From: Thermodesulfovibrionales bacterium
GTDB lineage: Bacteria; Nitrospirota; Thermodesulfovibrionia; Thermodesulfovibrionales; Dissulfurispiraceae
Reading direction: 5' to 3'
Assembly (NCBI GenBank): GCA_020062545.1
Contig: JAGUWD010000029.1
Span: forward strand, 79,672-121,354
Length of the DNA stretch: 41,683 bases
The notes beneath the pieces are model-generated. The model was not told the origin of the DNA and did not search any database. It worked only from the letters and a program-made list of their open reading frames with translations. A program made the position numbers and the translations under genes. Shown here piece after piece: positions 16,597-26,400 of the stretch (positions are counted from its first letter, which is position 1; every line of letters starts with the position of its first letter).

Positions 16597-18213
16597 ATGA
16601 ACAAAAATTTTTTCTTAGCCGCTATTCTGATTTTTTCTTTTGTTTTTGTTTTTTTCAATAATGTGTGGGCTTTTCCCGCAGAGATAGAGAGTGTCCCGAA
16701 AATCCAGAGCATTGTCCTTTATCCCGACAGCGCAATGATAAAGAAAGAGGCGGGCATTGCGGTTAAGAAAGGCGAAAATATCATAAGGATTTCCGGATTG
16801 ACTACGGCTTTGACTAACGAATCGGTTCAGGTGAATATTAAGGAAAAGGCTGCTGTCAGGATATCCGAGGTCAAGGTTGAAAAGACCTATCTCCAGAAGA
16901 CAGTGCAGGATAAGATACAGAAGCTCCAGTCGAGGCTTGACAGCATTAACGAGCTTATAAACGCAAATCAAAACGAAATCTCCGCCATAAATAGTTCGAC
17001 CGAATTCTTAAAGAAGACCGTTCCATTCCCGCAAAACCAGAAGGTTACACAGACCGAGGTTGAAAGCCACGCTAAGTTTATCGAGAAGTCGTTGTCGGGA
17101 AACTACGAGAGGGTCGCAAAACTCGAAAATAAAATAAAGAAGTTCCTTGAAGAAAAGAGGGCAGTGGAAAATGAGCTTAAAAACCTAAGCTCATCAAGGG
17201 ATGAAAGCAAAACCATTGTAATCAATCTGCTTTCGAATGCAGAAAGGGAGATTAATCTGGGACTTTCCTACATTGTTGCAAAGGCAGGCTGGTCTCCGCA
17301 GTATGATGTAAGGGCTGACTCTGCTACAGGAAAGATAGATATTGCTTGCTTTGCAACCGTAACCCAGTCTACCGGAGAGGACTGGAAGAATGCGAATATG
17401 GAAATCTCTACTGCAAGGCCTTCTTACGGCCCTTCTCCTGAGCTTTCAGCATGGTATATCGATATTTACAAGCCGAAGCCTGTGGTTTATAAATACAAAA
17501 AGGCTATTGAGGGTGAAGACCTCATGATGAGGGAGAAAGCAATGGAAGTAGCTCAGGAACAGCAATTCGAAGAGACGAAGATAAAGACAGAAGCGACATC
17601 GTTCAGTTTTATAATCCCGGGCAAGGTCAATATTCCGTCAGACAACCAGCCGCACAGGATATTAATCGCAGCCTCGTCCAAAGAGGCTAAACTCGACTAT
17701 TATGCAGTGCCGAAACTCTCACGGCATGCGTATTTAAGGGCAGACCTTAAAAATCCGCTCCCGTTTCCAATCTTGTCCGGGCAGATGAATATGTTTTTAG
17801 ATGAGCGGTTTGTGAATAAAACATATGTTGATAAGCAGATCCTTCCCGATGATGACATGAGCTTGCCACTCGGAATCGATGAAGGCATTAAGATAGAGAA
17901 AAAGCTCCTGAAGAAATTCACCGAATATTCCGGAGTGTTTTCGAAGGATACGCAGATAAACTACGAGTATGCCATTGACATTGTCAGCAGCAAAGATAAA
18001 GAGGTCAACATCAATATCAGCGACAATTTTCCTGTTTCGAGAAACGAACAGATAAGAGTTACCCTTAATTCGCCAAAGAAAGAAGATGCAAAGATTTCTG
18101 ATGACGGGATAATCACATGGGATTTAAGGCTTAAGCCCAATGAGAGGAAAACTCTGAAAATAAAATTCAGGGTCGAGCATCCGAAGGACTTGAGGATTAC
18201 GGGATTGGAGTAG
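16597..18213 (+). CDS. Exported DUF4140/DUF4139 protein (mucoidy-inhibitor A-like)
   Basis: A 538-residue protein with a signal peptide (about 1-25). A DUF4140-type N-terminal domain (about 36-130, starting IQSIVLYPDSAMIKKEAGI) is followed by a coiled-coil helical insertion (about 105-205) and a DUF4139 domain (about 215-530). The DUF4139 domain shows LSYIVAKAGWSPQYDVRADS, VTQSTGEDWKNANMEISTARP and the terminal DLRLKPNERKTLKIKFRVEHP. The family is widespread in envelope contexts but has no established biochemical role. The start follows AAAGGAGG at good spacing. A possible promoter precedes it, so it may be its own transcription unit. A decayed WD40 gene follows. Confidence 0.9.
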   Translation: MNKNFFLAAILIFSFVFVFFNNVWAFPAEIESVPKIQSIVLYPDSAMIKKEAGIAVKKGENIIRISGLTTALTNESVQVNIKEKAAVRISEVKVEKTYLQKTVQDKIQKLQSRLDSINELINANQNEISAINSSTEFLKKTVPFPQNQKVTQTEVESHAKFIEKSLSGNYERVAKLENKIKKFLEEKRAVENELKNLSSSRDESKTIVINLLSNAEREINLGLSYIVAKAGWSPQYDVRADSATGKIDIACFATVTQSTGEDWKNANMEISTARPSYGPSPELSAWYIDIYKPKPVVYKYKKAIEGEDLMMREKAMEVAQEQQFEETKIKTEATSFSFIIPGKVNIPSDNQPHRILIAASSKEAKLDYYAVPKLSRHAYLRADLKNPLPFPILSGQMNMFLDERFVNKTYVDKQILPDDDMSLPLGIDEGIKIEKKLLKKFTEYSGVFSKDTQINYEYAIDIVSSKDKEVNINISDNFPVSRNEQIRVTLNSPKKEDAKISDDGIITWDLRLKPNERKTLKIKFRVEHPKDLRITGLE

Positions 18214-18304
18214 GGTGTGGCATTGCCCTAACAGTTATCTCGTATTTCGCAACCAGCGAACATATAAAGGCTTACAGGTCTAAAGCAATAACCAGAGGTG
18301 CAAA

Positions 18305-18470
18305 ATGATACACAGATTGGTTTTAGCGATTTTACTCTATATAGTTGTTTCAAATAACGTCTCCGCCTCTGAAAAGCCCGAGATTTTTGCCAAGTGGGGC
18401 ATACTAATTTGGTTACATTTGTTGCCTTTTCTCCTGACGGAAGGTATACATTAAGTATGCGATGAGGATT
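18305..18470 (+). pseudogene. Decayed WD40-caspase family gene (leader and first WD40 blade)
   Basis: The ATG at 18305 opens a signal peptide nearly identical in design to that of the intact gene at 23411 (MIHRL... then EKPEIF versus DKPDIF). After AKWG the frame is lost and stops at 18452. In another frame the DNA continues GHTNLVTFVAFSPDGRYTLS, the expected first WD40 blade, so one base has been lost near 18398 (around aagtggggcat). The rest of the propeller and the peptidase are absent. The ribosome binding region upstream also resembles that of the gene at 29723. Confidence 0.85.
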
Positions 18471-18766
18471 TTAAAAACTGCAAGGTATTAAGTGGCAATG
18501 AGTTTAAATTCAATGAAGAAGCATGCTCAATAGAACTTACTCTGGAAAGTAGCAAATCAGTCAAATTATTTGATATATGTTGCTCATATACAGGTACGAA
18601 AAAAGATACAGTTTCAAATGATTCTAATAAATATCAAAAATCGGATGATAATGAATATAAACTCATTATAAAAAACACACATGGCATAATTCATTATAAA
18701 GGGATTGATTTACTGAAGGCATTTGAAAAGAAGGAAAGAACAAAGTATTTTCTGGAGTATAAATGA
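18455..18766 (+). pseudogene. Orphan C-terminal coding fragment without a start
   Basis: An open frame of about 103 codons, with no ATG, GTG or TTG start supported by a ribosome binding site, runs straight on from the WD40 remnant. It encodes a hydrophilic Cys-, Ser- and Lys-rich segment (for example SIELTLESSKSVKLFDICCS) ending KYFLEYK. Codon use looks native. I read it as the 3' end of another gene joined to the WD40 remnant by a deletion. I do not recognise the family. Confidence 0.45.
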
Positions 18767-18791
18767 TTAATTCAATAAAGGAGGAGTACCC

Positions 18792-20780
18792 ATGTTCAAA
18801 AAAGATATTATTTATTGTGTATTTTTGATTTTATTGCTGGCATTTAACAATGCCTTTGCTGATGAACCTGTTGTAATAGTCTCTGAAGGTGAGTATGTAA
18901 TGGGAGCTGGTGAGAGCATGGAAGTTTCAGAGGAGAAGGCAAAAAGAGCAGCAATCCAAAAGGCAGCAGAGCAGGCGGGTGCTTATGTAAAAAGCTATAC
19001 AAAGGTTAAAAATCTTGCTCTGGAAAGCGATGTTATTGAGGTTATTGCAAATCATTCAATGAAGGTTGAGGTTATAAATAAGAAGAAAACAGTGGTTGGC
19101 GATGTAGATGCAATAAAATTCTATGTAAAAATAAAAGCTTCCCTGTCTCAGAAAGAGATAGAGGCAAATCTTAAAAAAGTAATGCAGGACCAGAGCATTG
19201 TAGAAGAATACAGCAGGCTGAAAGCTGGTTTCGAAAAACAAAATAAGGAAATGGAAAAATTAAAAAGACAGCTTGAGCTTGCCACAGGTGGAGATAAACA
19301 AAAAATAGCAAAACTTATTTCTGAAGAGGAAAGAAAATATAAAGCAAGTTTATGGCTTGAAAGGGCGCAATCGCTTTTTGATATAGAGGAAAAACTCAAA
19401 GCTTATGAAAAAGCCTTAGAGCTTAATCCAGATATGCCTCAGGCTTATTTAGGTATTGCGAAAGTTTTGGAAGATAAAGGCGGTGAGCCTTTAGATGATA
19501 AAGAAAGGGGAAATAAACTCGAAGCTTTAAAAGAGGCTGTTGAAAATCTCAATAGAGCAATATCCCTTGAGGAAAACTATGCAGAGGCTTACGCATTGAG
19601 GGCAGAAATTCTTTACAAAATAAAATGGCTTGAAAAATCAGAAGAAAATGAAGAAGGCTACGATAGAAAAATTTTAAAGGATATAGACAGGGCATTAGCC
19701 TTAAACGCCCCTAATAAAGGAGAATTATATTATCTGCGGTCATCCATATATCTGGATGAACTTCAGAATGCCGAATTAGATCAGGCAAAAACAAATACAC
19801 TTAATCCAGAAATAATTGAAGAGTATCTCAATAAAGCAATAGCTGAAATTGATCAGGCAATGGCTCTTTGTGGAAATGAAGATTTAAAATGCATGGCTGA
19901 GTGCTACAGAAGAAAAGCAAATGCTTACGTATACGCAATGCTCTACTATGCGAGGAGAGGGAACGATTCAGCTAAAGAAAAAAAGTTTAGTTTGCTTAGA
20001 GATAAATTTTTCCAAAAAGCTAACGAATTGGAAAGACAAGAAAAAGCAAAAGGTCAGGAAGAGGAAGCAAAATGGCAGGAAGAAGTAAAAGATTTAAGAC
20101 AGACAGAATACGGCAAGATAAATTATGAGATTGAATATGGATGGAAAGAGAGAATAATGGGAATTTCATTTGAAGATTTAAAAGGAAAAAGCGAAGAGGA
20201 GCAGAAAAAAATAGGCAAACAAGTAAAAGCAAAACTTAAAAAAAAGATTTCTACTGGTAAGGCATCTGCTGAAGAGTATATTTTTATGTCTATAGGTGAA
20301 AATTCACAAACACGTAAAAATTACTTTGGAAAAGGCATATCACTTATTGAAAAAAGAAATCCCCAGGGGATAGAAGCGCTTTTATTTGTCCAGTGGCTTT
20401 TTTATTATGCACCCTCGCAAAATGAAAATGATGATACTTACTTAAATTACTTAAATAAGGCAAAGGCAATTGTAGATAGAAACCTTTCTCATGCGCAAAA
20501 GGCATTGAGCATAAATGAATTTATGCTGTTAATTTCCGAAATGGAAAAGGCAAAAAGTGACACTGAAAGACTTAATGTTACTAAAAAACTTTGCAAACTT
20601 GATAGACAGCAGGCTGAAGCCTTCCAATGGTTAACTTTTGCATTAATAATTTCACATCAAAAGGCAGAGATATATGAGAGACTGGATTTACCAATAAAAG
20701 CAAGAGAAGAATACCTCTATCTTTGTAATACCTTTAAAGATGATGAGTCATGCAAGAATGCTGAAAGATTAAAAAAATGA
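18792..20780 (+). CDS. Exported protein with LPP20-like N-terminal domain and TPR/helical repeats
   Basis: A 662-residue protein with a signal peptide (about 1-24, ending NAFA). An LPP20-like domain (about 28-125) has an Ala-rich helix KAKRAAIQKAAEQAG, then AIKFYVKIKASLS. A short coiled coil (about 130-180) and TPR-like units follow, with LNPDMPQAYLGIAKVLEDKG (about 214) and EENYAEAYALRAEILYKI (about 258). The rest is a long helical region rich in Glu and Lys. There is no catalytic motif. The ATG follows AAAGGAGG. The gene overlaps or abuts the next one (ATGA at 20777). Its N-terminus belongs to the same group as the proteins at 6381, 34667 and 38108. It is probably an envelope scaffold; the partner is unknown. 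Confidence 0.75.
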   Translation: MFKKDIIYCVFLILLLAFNNAFADEPVVIVSEGEYVMGAGESMEVSEEKAKRAAIQKAAEQAGAYVKSYTKVKNLALESDVIEVIANHSMKVEVINKKKTVVGDVDAIKFYVKIKASLSQKEIEANLKKVMQDQSIVEEYSRLKAGFEKQNKEMEKLKRQLELATGGDKQKIAKLISEEERKYKASLWLERAQSLFDIEEKLKAYEKALELNPDMPQAYLGIAKVLEDKGGEPLDDKERGNKLEALKEAVENLNRAISLEENYAEAYALRAEILYKIKWLEKSEENEEGYDRKILKDIDRALALNAPNKGELYYLRSSIYLDELQNAELDQAKTNTLNPEIIEEYLNKAIAEIDQAMALCGNEDLKCMAECYRRKANAYVYAMLYYARRGNDSAKEKKFSLLRDKFFQKANELERQEKAKGQEEEAKWQEEVKDLRQTEYGKINYEIEYGWKERIMGISFEDLKGKSEEEQKKIGKQVKAKLKKKISTGKASAEEYIFMSIGENSQTRKNYFGKGISLIEKRNPQGIEALLFVQWLFYYAPSQNENDDTYLNYLNKAKAIVDRNLSHAQKALSINEFMLLISEMEKAKSDTERLNVTKKLCKLDRQQAEAFQWLTFALIISHQKAEIYERLDLPIKAREEYLYLCNTFKDDESCKNAERLKK

Positions 20781-20794
20781 ACAAGGATAAAACT

Positions 20795-21331
20795 ATGAGG
20801 AAAACATCATTTGCAATTAATCTTGTATTTTTCATGCTAATCTTATGCCCTGCATTATCACTTGCAGATAGAGGGCATTTCTGGTGGACTATGGATGCAA
20901 AGTTGAGCGAAGACTCTCAGAAGGCAATCATATTTCACAACAAAAAAGAAGAGGTGCTGATTCTTGGAACGGAACTTAAGGCAGACAAGGAGATAGGTAT
21001 TTTGGAATTTATCCCCATCCCTTCTGAGCCATTGGTAAGCCTTGCTAAGGGAAATCCCTTTGAGGAGATAAACAAATTACTGAGGCTTAAAAGGATAGAA
21101 TTTGAAGGGATGCTTACAAAAGGTGGCTCTCGGTCAGAGCCTGTAGAGATAAGGCTTAGCCATAAGATAGGGCTACATGATGTTACAGTGATAAAGATAA
21201 ATGACATAAATGCAAGGAAGATAGAAAGAGGATGGGGCTATGATGGGAATTATTATAATTTTCTGGATGATTTTGCTGCTGATGAAATTGGAGATTATTT
21301 TGAGGCACATCCAGAGTTAAGGAAGAAATAA
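20795..21331 (+). CDS. Exported DUF2330-like protein, C-terminus lost by frameshift
   Basis: About 178 residues with a signal peptide (ending LSLA). It then has DRGHFWWTMDAKLSEDSQKA followed by IIFHNKKEEVLILGTELKA and ILEFIPIPSEP, which resembles the start of DUF2330-type proteins. The ATG at 20795 has AAGGA 7 bp upstream; an in-frame ATG at 20777 overlaps the previous stop codon and is the alternative. The protein ends early at ELRKK. Adding one A in the TTAAGG run near 21319 would let the frame continue for another 55 or so codons into a SHOCT domain. It could be a true frameshift mutation, a sequencing error or programmed frameshifting. Confidence 0.65.
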   Translation: MRKTSFAINLVFFMLILCPALSLADRGHFWWTMDAKLSEDSQKAIIFHNKKEEVLILGTELKADKEIGILEFIPIPSEPLVSLAKGNPFEEINKLLRLKRIEFEGMLTKGGSRSEPVEIRLSHKIGLHDVTVIKINDINARKIERGWGYDGNYYNFLDDFAADEIGDYFEAHPELRKK

Positions 21332-21489
21332 GGAGTTATGACAATGAAGTAGAACTCGTATCTGAAGAGGAGACCGAAGGAGATTTTGAGACCAAGCTTA
21401 GAAAACTTGAGTCCTTAAGAAAGGATGGACTGATTTCTGATGAAGAGTATCAGAAAAAAAGAAAAGAAATCATGAATGAAAAGTGGTAA
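21320..21489 (+). pseudogene. Out-of-frame SHOCT-domain tail of the DUF2330-like gene
   Basis: The frame next to the one used by the upstream gene is open here without a start codon. It reads VKEEIRSYDNEVELVSEEE and then a SHOCT domain, LRKLESLRKDGLISDEEYQK, ending at TAA 21487-21489. SHOCT is a short C-terminal oligomerisation-type motif and normally sits at the end of a longer protein. It joins smoothly to the upstream protein after HPEL if one base is restored. Confidence 0.75.
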
Positions 21490-21517
21490 ATATAACCAGC
21501 ATCACAAAGGAGGACGA

Positions 21518-22738
21518 ATGAAAAGGCTTAAGGCATGTCTTGTATTATTTTTTTCAATTCCTTTCATCTTTCTACTTTCCAGCTCATCAGAGGCAAATGC
21601 AGATAAAGTTGTTAGTGCAAACAATGAGTTTACCTTTGATTTGTATTCAAAGCTAAGCGGCGGAAGGGATAACATCTTCTTCTCACCCTATAGCATCTCA
21701 ACAGCCCTTGTTATGACCTATGAAGGTGCAAGGGGAATGACAGCACATGAGATGGAAAAGGTCCTCCATTTTCCGAAGGACAGCAATGCACGCAGAGAGG
21801 GATTTTTAGAACTAATCAATGAGATAAACAAAAAAGATAAAAAATATCAACTTCACACTGCCAATACCCTATGGGTTGAAAAGACCTACAAACTCCTTGA
21901 TGAGTATTTGAAGATAATAGATAAATACTATCAGGGCAAGGCAACAAATGTTGGTTTTATTGACCAGGATGAGAGGGAGCGATCTCGTCTGATGATAAAT
22001 CAACGGGTAGAAAGGCATACAAACAATAAAATCAGGGAATTGATAAAACCGGGAATGCTAACTGAAGATACAAGATTAGTCCTTACCAATGCCATATATT
22101 TCAAGGGGAAATGGCAGATTCAGTTTGATAAGTCTGCAACAAAGGAAGAGGATTTTAAAATTACTCCAGAAAAGAAAGCAAAAGTTCCAATGATGAGAAT
22201 AACTGGAATAAATCCTCCAGAATTCAATTATTCAGAGACAGAAGATTTGCAGGCCATTGAGCTTCCCTATGATGGCAGTGAACTCTCAATGCTTATACTA
22301 CTTCCCAAAGGCAGTTTAGAGGATGTAGAAAAGACACTGAGCTATCAAAAGATAAAGGACTTAAGGAACAGATTAGGGAAGCGACCTGTTATAGTTTATT
22401 TACCGAGGTTTAAGTTTGAAAGAGGGTATCAGCTTAAGCCAGCACTCATTGGTATGGACATGCCAACTGCCTTTTCCGATGCTGCAGACTTTTCAGGCAT
22501 GGATGGCACAAAAAAGCTCAAGATTGCTGATGTGATTCATAAGGCATTTGTAGAGGTAAATGAAGAAGGCACAGAGGCTGCTGCAGCAACGGGTGTGATT
22601 ATGGTAACTAAGGCTGCTGTGCATGAAATCAAAAAACCAGTTACCTTCCGTGCAGATCATCCATTCATATTCATAATCCAGCATAACAAAACTGGTGCTA
22701 TATTATTTATAGGAAGGGTTTATGAGCCGGGAAAGTAA
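21518..22738 (+). CDS. Exported serpin (serine/cysteine protease inhibitor family)
   Basis: About 406 residues, close to the usual serpin length. A signal peptide (about 1-28) is followed by SPYSISTALVMTYEGARG, LVLTNAIYFKGKWQIQFDKS, HKAFVEVNEEGTEAAAATG and HPFIFIIQHNKTGAILFIGR, which cover the shutter, breach and C-terminal serpin signatures. The hinge of the reactive loop (EEGTEAAAATG) has the small residues needed for inhibition. Counting 17 positions from the first Glu (residue 349) puts P1 at Lys365. ATG 21518 was chosen because AAAGGAGG precedes it. The gene sits among genes for caspase-like peptidases, so those are possible targets, though a trypsin-like host or environmental protease is equally compatible. 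Confidence 0.94.
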   Translation: MKRLKACLVLFFSIPFIFLLSSSSEANADKVVSANNEFTFDLYSKLSGGRDNIFFSPYSISTALVMTYEGARGMTAHEMEKVLHFPKDSNARREGFLELINEINKKDKKYQLHTANTLWVEKTYKLLDEYLKIIDKYYQGKATNVGFIDQDERERSRLMINQRVERHTNNKIRELIKPGMLTEDTRLVLTNAIYFKGKWQIQFDKSATKEEDFKITPEKKAKVPMMRITGINPPEFNYSETEDLQAIELPYDGSELSMLILLPKGSLEDVEKTLSYQKIKDLRNRLGKRPVIVYLPRFKFERGYQLKPALIGMDMPTAFSDAADFSGMDGTKKLKIADVIHKAFVEVNEEGTEAAAATGVIMVTKAAVHEIKKPVTFRADHPFIFIIQHNKTGAILFIGRVYEPGK

Positions 22739-22744
22739 AATAGG

Positions 22745-23035
22745 ATGTGTGAGATGTATAAAACATCTTCTGTTATAAAGGTAATTACAAGCCTTTTTCT
22801 CGTTCTGGCTTTTTTAAGTCCGGCATTGGCACAGGAAAAGCCAGATATTTTTGTGCAAATGGGGCATAGCTATAATGTTTACTCCGTTTCCTTTTCTCCA
22901 GATGGCAGATACATTGCATCGGGTAGTTATGCGGACAGCGAGGTGCCAATTCTTGCTGAACAGGTCTTCAAAAGAGCCCAGTATCCTACAGCCCAGCCTA
23001 CAGGTCAGGCATTTCCAGTGGGTAAGGTGAAGTAA
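22745..23035 (+). pseudogene. Internally deleted WD40-caspase family gene
   Basis: A 96-codon frame. A signal peptide and EKPDIFVQMGHSYNVYSVSF plus SPDGRYIASGS (first WD40 blade) match the start of the protein at 23411. The frame then jumps to VPILAEQVFKRAQYPTAQPT followed by GQAFPVGKVK, which looks like the extreme C-terminus of a caspase-family protein. Nearly the whole propeller and peptidase would have been removed in frame. It may still be translated, but it cannot be a peptidase. It starts 6 bp after the serpin stop codon. Confidence 0.75.
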
Positions 23036-23060
23036 GACGGTTGTAAAAAGGAGGTTCTAA

Positions 23061-23414
23061 ATGCTTAAGATCTTTGTCTCATTAATCCTGAGTTTATTCT
23101 TTATGAACACTCTTTACGCCGGGCAGTCTGCCATCACAGGACTAAAGGTCTCTGACCCAAAGGTTCTCATTGGGCTATCGGTCTTCCTTATGTTGATAGG
23201 TGGAATGGTTATAGACCCTCTGACAGGCTTTATATGCTTTGTGCTGGCAGGAATTTTGGGATTCATCGCCACGTTAAAAGGAAAAGGAGTTGTAAAATAT
23301 GTTGCGATAATTTTTTTGATAATTACCCTTGTTTTAGCAGTATCAAGATTTCCAGAAGCCGGCCGTCACCTCAAAATTTATAAATCCAAAACAGTAGCAG
23401 GAGAGACGAGATGA
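23061..23414 (+). CDS. Small membrane protein of unknown function
   Basis: A 117-residue protein with an apparent signal peptide or first membrane segment (about 3-20). Further membrane segments follow at about 33-50 (VLIGLSVFLMLIGGMVI), 55-72 and 80-95 (VVKYVAIIFLIITLVLAV). A short basic tail ends the protein. The start follows AAAAGGAGG. The last codons overlap the start of the WD40-caspase gene by 4 bp (ATGA), so the two are probably co-translated and the protein may anchor or assist the peptidase. I do not recognise the family. Confidence 0.65.
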   Translation: MLKIFVSLILSLFFMNTLYAGQSAITGLKVSDPKVLIGLSVFLMLIGGMVIDPLTGFICFVLAGILGFIATLKGKGVVKYVAIIFLIITLVLAVSRFPEAGRHLKIYKSKTVAGETR

Positions 23415-26400
23415 TACACAGATTGCTTTTAGTAATCTCTGCGACTATTTTATTAAGTTCCAATATAACCTTTGCCTCCGACAAGCCCGATATTTTTGTG
23501 CAGTTAGGACATTCCAGCACCATCAAATCAGCCACCTTTACATCCGACGGGACATATCTCATCTCCGGCAGCGAAGACCGAACGGTTAAAATATGGGAAA
23601 CAGCAACAGGCAAGGAAATAAAAACATTGCGCCATGAATGGGGAGTCACGGCGATTGCCATTTCTCCTGACAATAAAACAATTCTTGCCGGCGACGAAAA
23701 TGGAAATATCGCCATCTGGGAAACAGTCACCTGGAAATTGCTGGGGAAAATGGTTAGAAAAAATCTGGGAAAAATCTATTCTCTTTTTTTTTCGCCGGAT
23801 GGCAGGCATGTCGTGGCCACAGATTTCTTCAGGCTTGTTTACTTTGATGTTTTGGCAAAAAAACAAGTATTCACTCTGAACGATGGTCAGAACATTTACA
23901 GCAAAGGCGGTAAAGCCATCAATTACAATGTCGCGGTTTTTACCAAAGATGGACGCCGTTTGATTCTCGGCGAAAAACAAATTGAAGGCTACTCCAAAGG
24001 AAAGGGAATAAGCATCAGTATTTACGATATCAAAAGCAGAAAAAACATTAAGCGTTACGAACTTTTCACAGGCGAGGCGCAGATTCATTCCCTTGCCGTT
24101 TCTCCCGACGAAAGGCATTTATTAGTATCTTCATCTATTGCTCAATCAAAGGATATATTCGAGAAGTCTGGCAAAGTGTTTGTTGTTGACATCCAAAACG
24201 GCAACATCATCAGAGAGATTTCTTTTCCAGAGCCGTTTTTTGGAGCCGCTTATTCCCCCGCGGGTAATTATGTGGCAATCGCCAATTACGGAGAAATCAT
24301 AATTTATGAAACAAAGAACTGGAATGTCCTCAGAAAAATTTCTGCGCGCCTGCCGGTGGCTTTTTCGCCTGACGGACAATCTCTGATTTACGGCAATGAT
24401 AATGCGTGGACATATTACGGTCAGTGGGTTCACAAAACCGGCCTTGATTTAATCAACATAAAAACAGGAAATAGGCTCAACCGTTACGCGGCAAATGTTG
24501 ACCAGATGACAAGCGCCTCTTTTGCGGCAGGTGAGAGGGAAATTGTCTCCAAAAGCTGGATTTTGCTTAATTGGGACAGAGAAAATGGAACGATGAAGAA
24601 AGCTCTCGTTCTGAAAGATGCGGCAAACAGAATGCTCACCGCAAGCGCGGCAAGTGAAGACGGGAAATATTTGATAGTTGGCAACGATTACGGAAGCTAT
24701 ATTTATCATACCGCTGACGGGCGGATGCGCCGGATGTGGGACAAGCCTATTCCCCATCCGGATTTTACAGCGGACGGCAAAATCCTTTTCTTTTCCACCT
24801 ACGACAGAAAAGTCATTCTTTGGGACATTGAAAATAACAGGCAGATAAGACAGTTTGCTGATTGGGGACGCAGGGAGAAACTATTCATTGATTATAATAA
24901 AATATCTCCAGACGGCAGATACGCCGTTGTATTGCTTCGAGTTTACGAACAGGAAGGAGAAAAACGCATTATTATCGTATGGGATACAAATACCGGCCGC
25001 GAGATAAACAAATCCGAAGTTGTAAGCAGTATCTATTCTTTAATCTTTTCTCCCGATTCCCGTTATATTCTGACCGGCGAAGTTGTATTCGCCGCCAGCG
25101 CCAGCGAGACTGAATATAGCGCTGTCTTGCGTTCCCTACCGGACAACCGTATCGTGAGAAAGTTCCCGGGACACAATGATGTGATCAGTGCGCTGGCCTT
25201 TTCCCGCAATGGTGAATTCATTCTCACGGGAAGCTGGGATCAGCGGATCATTCTGTGGGAAACCAAAAACGGCAAAAAAGTCAAAACTTTTGTCGGATGT
25301 GCTGGAACTATCTATACACTGGAATTTTCCGCGGACAATATTAATTTTGTATCGGCAAGCCACGACAATGCTGTCCGTCTCTGGAACATAAATACCGGCA
25401 AAGAACTAGCCCAATTCATCAGTTTCACTGACGGCGAGTGGATTGTGATCACGCCGGAAGGATATTTCAACGCTTCGCCTAACGGCGCCAAGCATCTCAA
25501 TGTCCGTGTTGGCAATAGTGTCTATTCCATAGACAATTTTTATGAAAAGTTCTTTAATCCTGTCTATGTTGCCTCTGTTTTACAGGGCAAAGAGGTTGAG
25601 GCAGTTGCAGATATAACAAAAGGAATCTTAACGCCTCCTGATGTAAAGATTACATCTCCAGAACCGAATACATCATTCAGCACAGACACTGCGACAATAA
25701 CAATTTCAGCGAAAGATACAGGCGGAGGCATTGATGAAATAAGGCTCTATCATAATGGTAAGGCAATAGGTGAAGACCAGAGGGCCGTAAAGATAGTTCC
25801 AAAAGGCAATGAGGTTATAAAGACCTATACTGTTACCCTTGTGGATGGTATAAACACATTCAGGGCAACTGCATTCAGCAAGGACAGGACAGAATCAAAC
25901 CCCTATGAACTCGTCGTTAAACTATCTGCTCCTTCAAAAGATGTATCCATGCATGTTTTTGCAGTAGGCATCAATAAATACAAAAACCCCGCATTAAATT
26001 TAAACTATGCCGAGCCTGATGCAAAAGGTATAGCTGACTTTTTCAAGCAGAAAGGGAAGGGATTATTCAAGGATATTGAGGTCAAAGAGATTTACAACGA
26101 ACAGGCAACAAAAGAAAGCATATCGGCAAAGCTCAAGCAGCTTCAAAACACAAACCCGCAGGATGTTGTATTAATATACCTTGCAGGGCATGGAGAGAAT
26201 ATAAATGACAAATGGTATTTCATCCCCCATGAGCTTACATATCCTGAAAGGGAAGAGCATGTAAAAACAAAAGGCATTTCATCTGATGAACTATCAGGAC
26301 TTATAAAAAACATCAAGGCACAGAAGATACTCTTGCTTATTGATGCGTGCAAATCAGGGGCGGTATTGATAGCATTCAGGGGCTTTGAAGACAGGAAGGC

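Noticed and set aside
16597-18213. DUF4139 protein as part of the caspase system
   Set aside because: It has its own possible promoter and no shared leader or overlap with the protease genes. Proximity alone is not enough.
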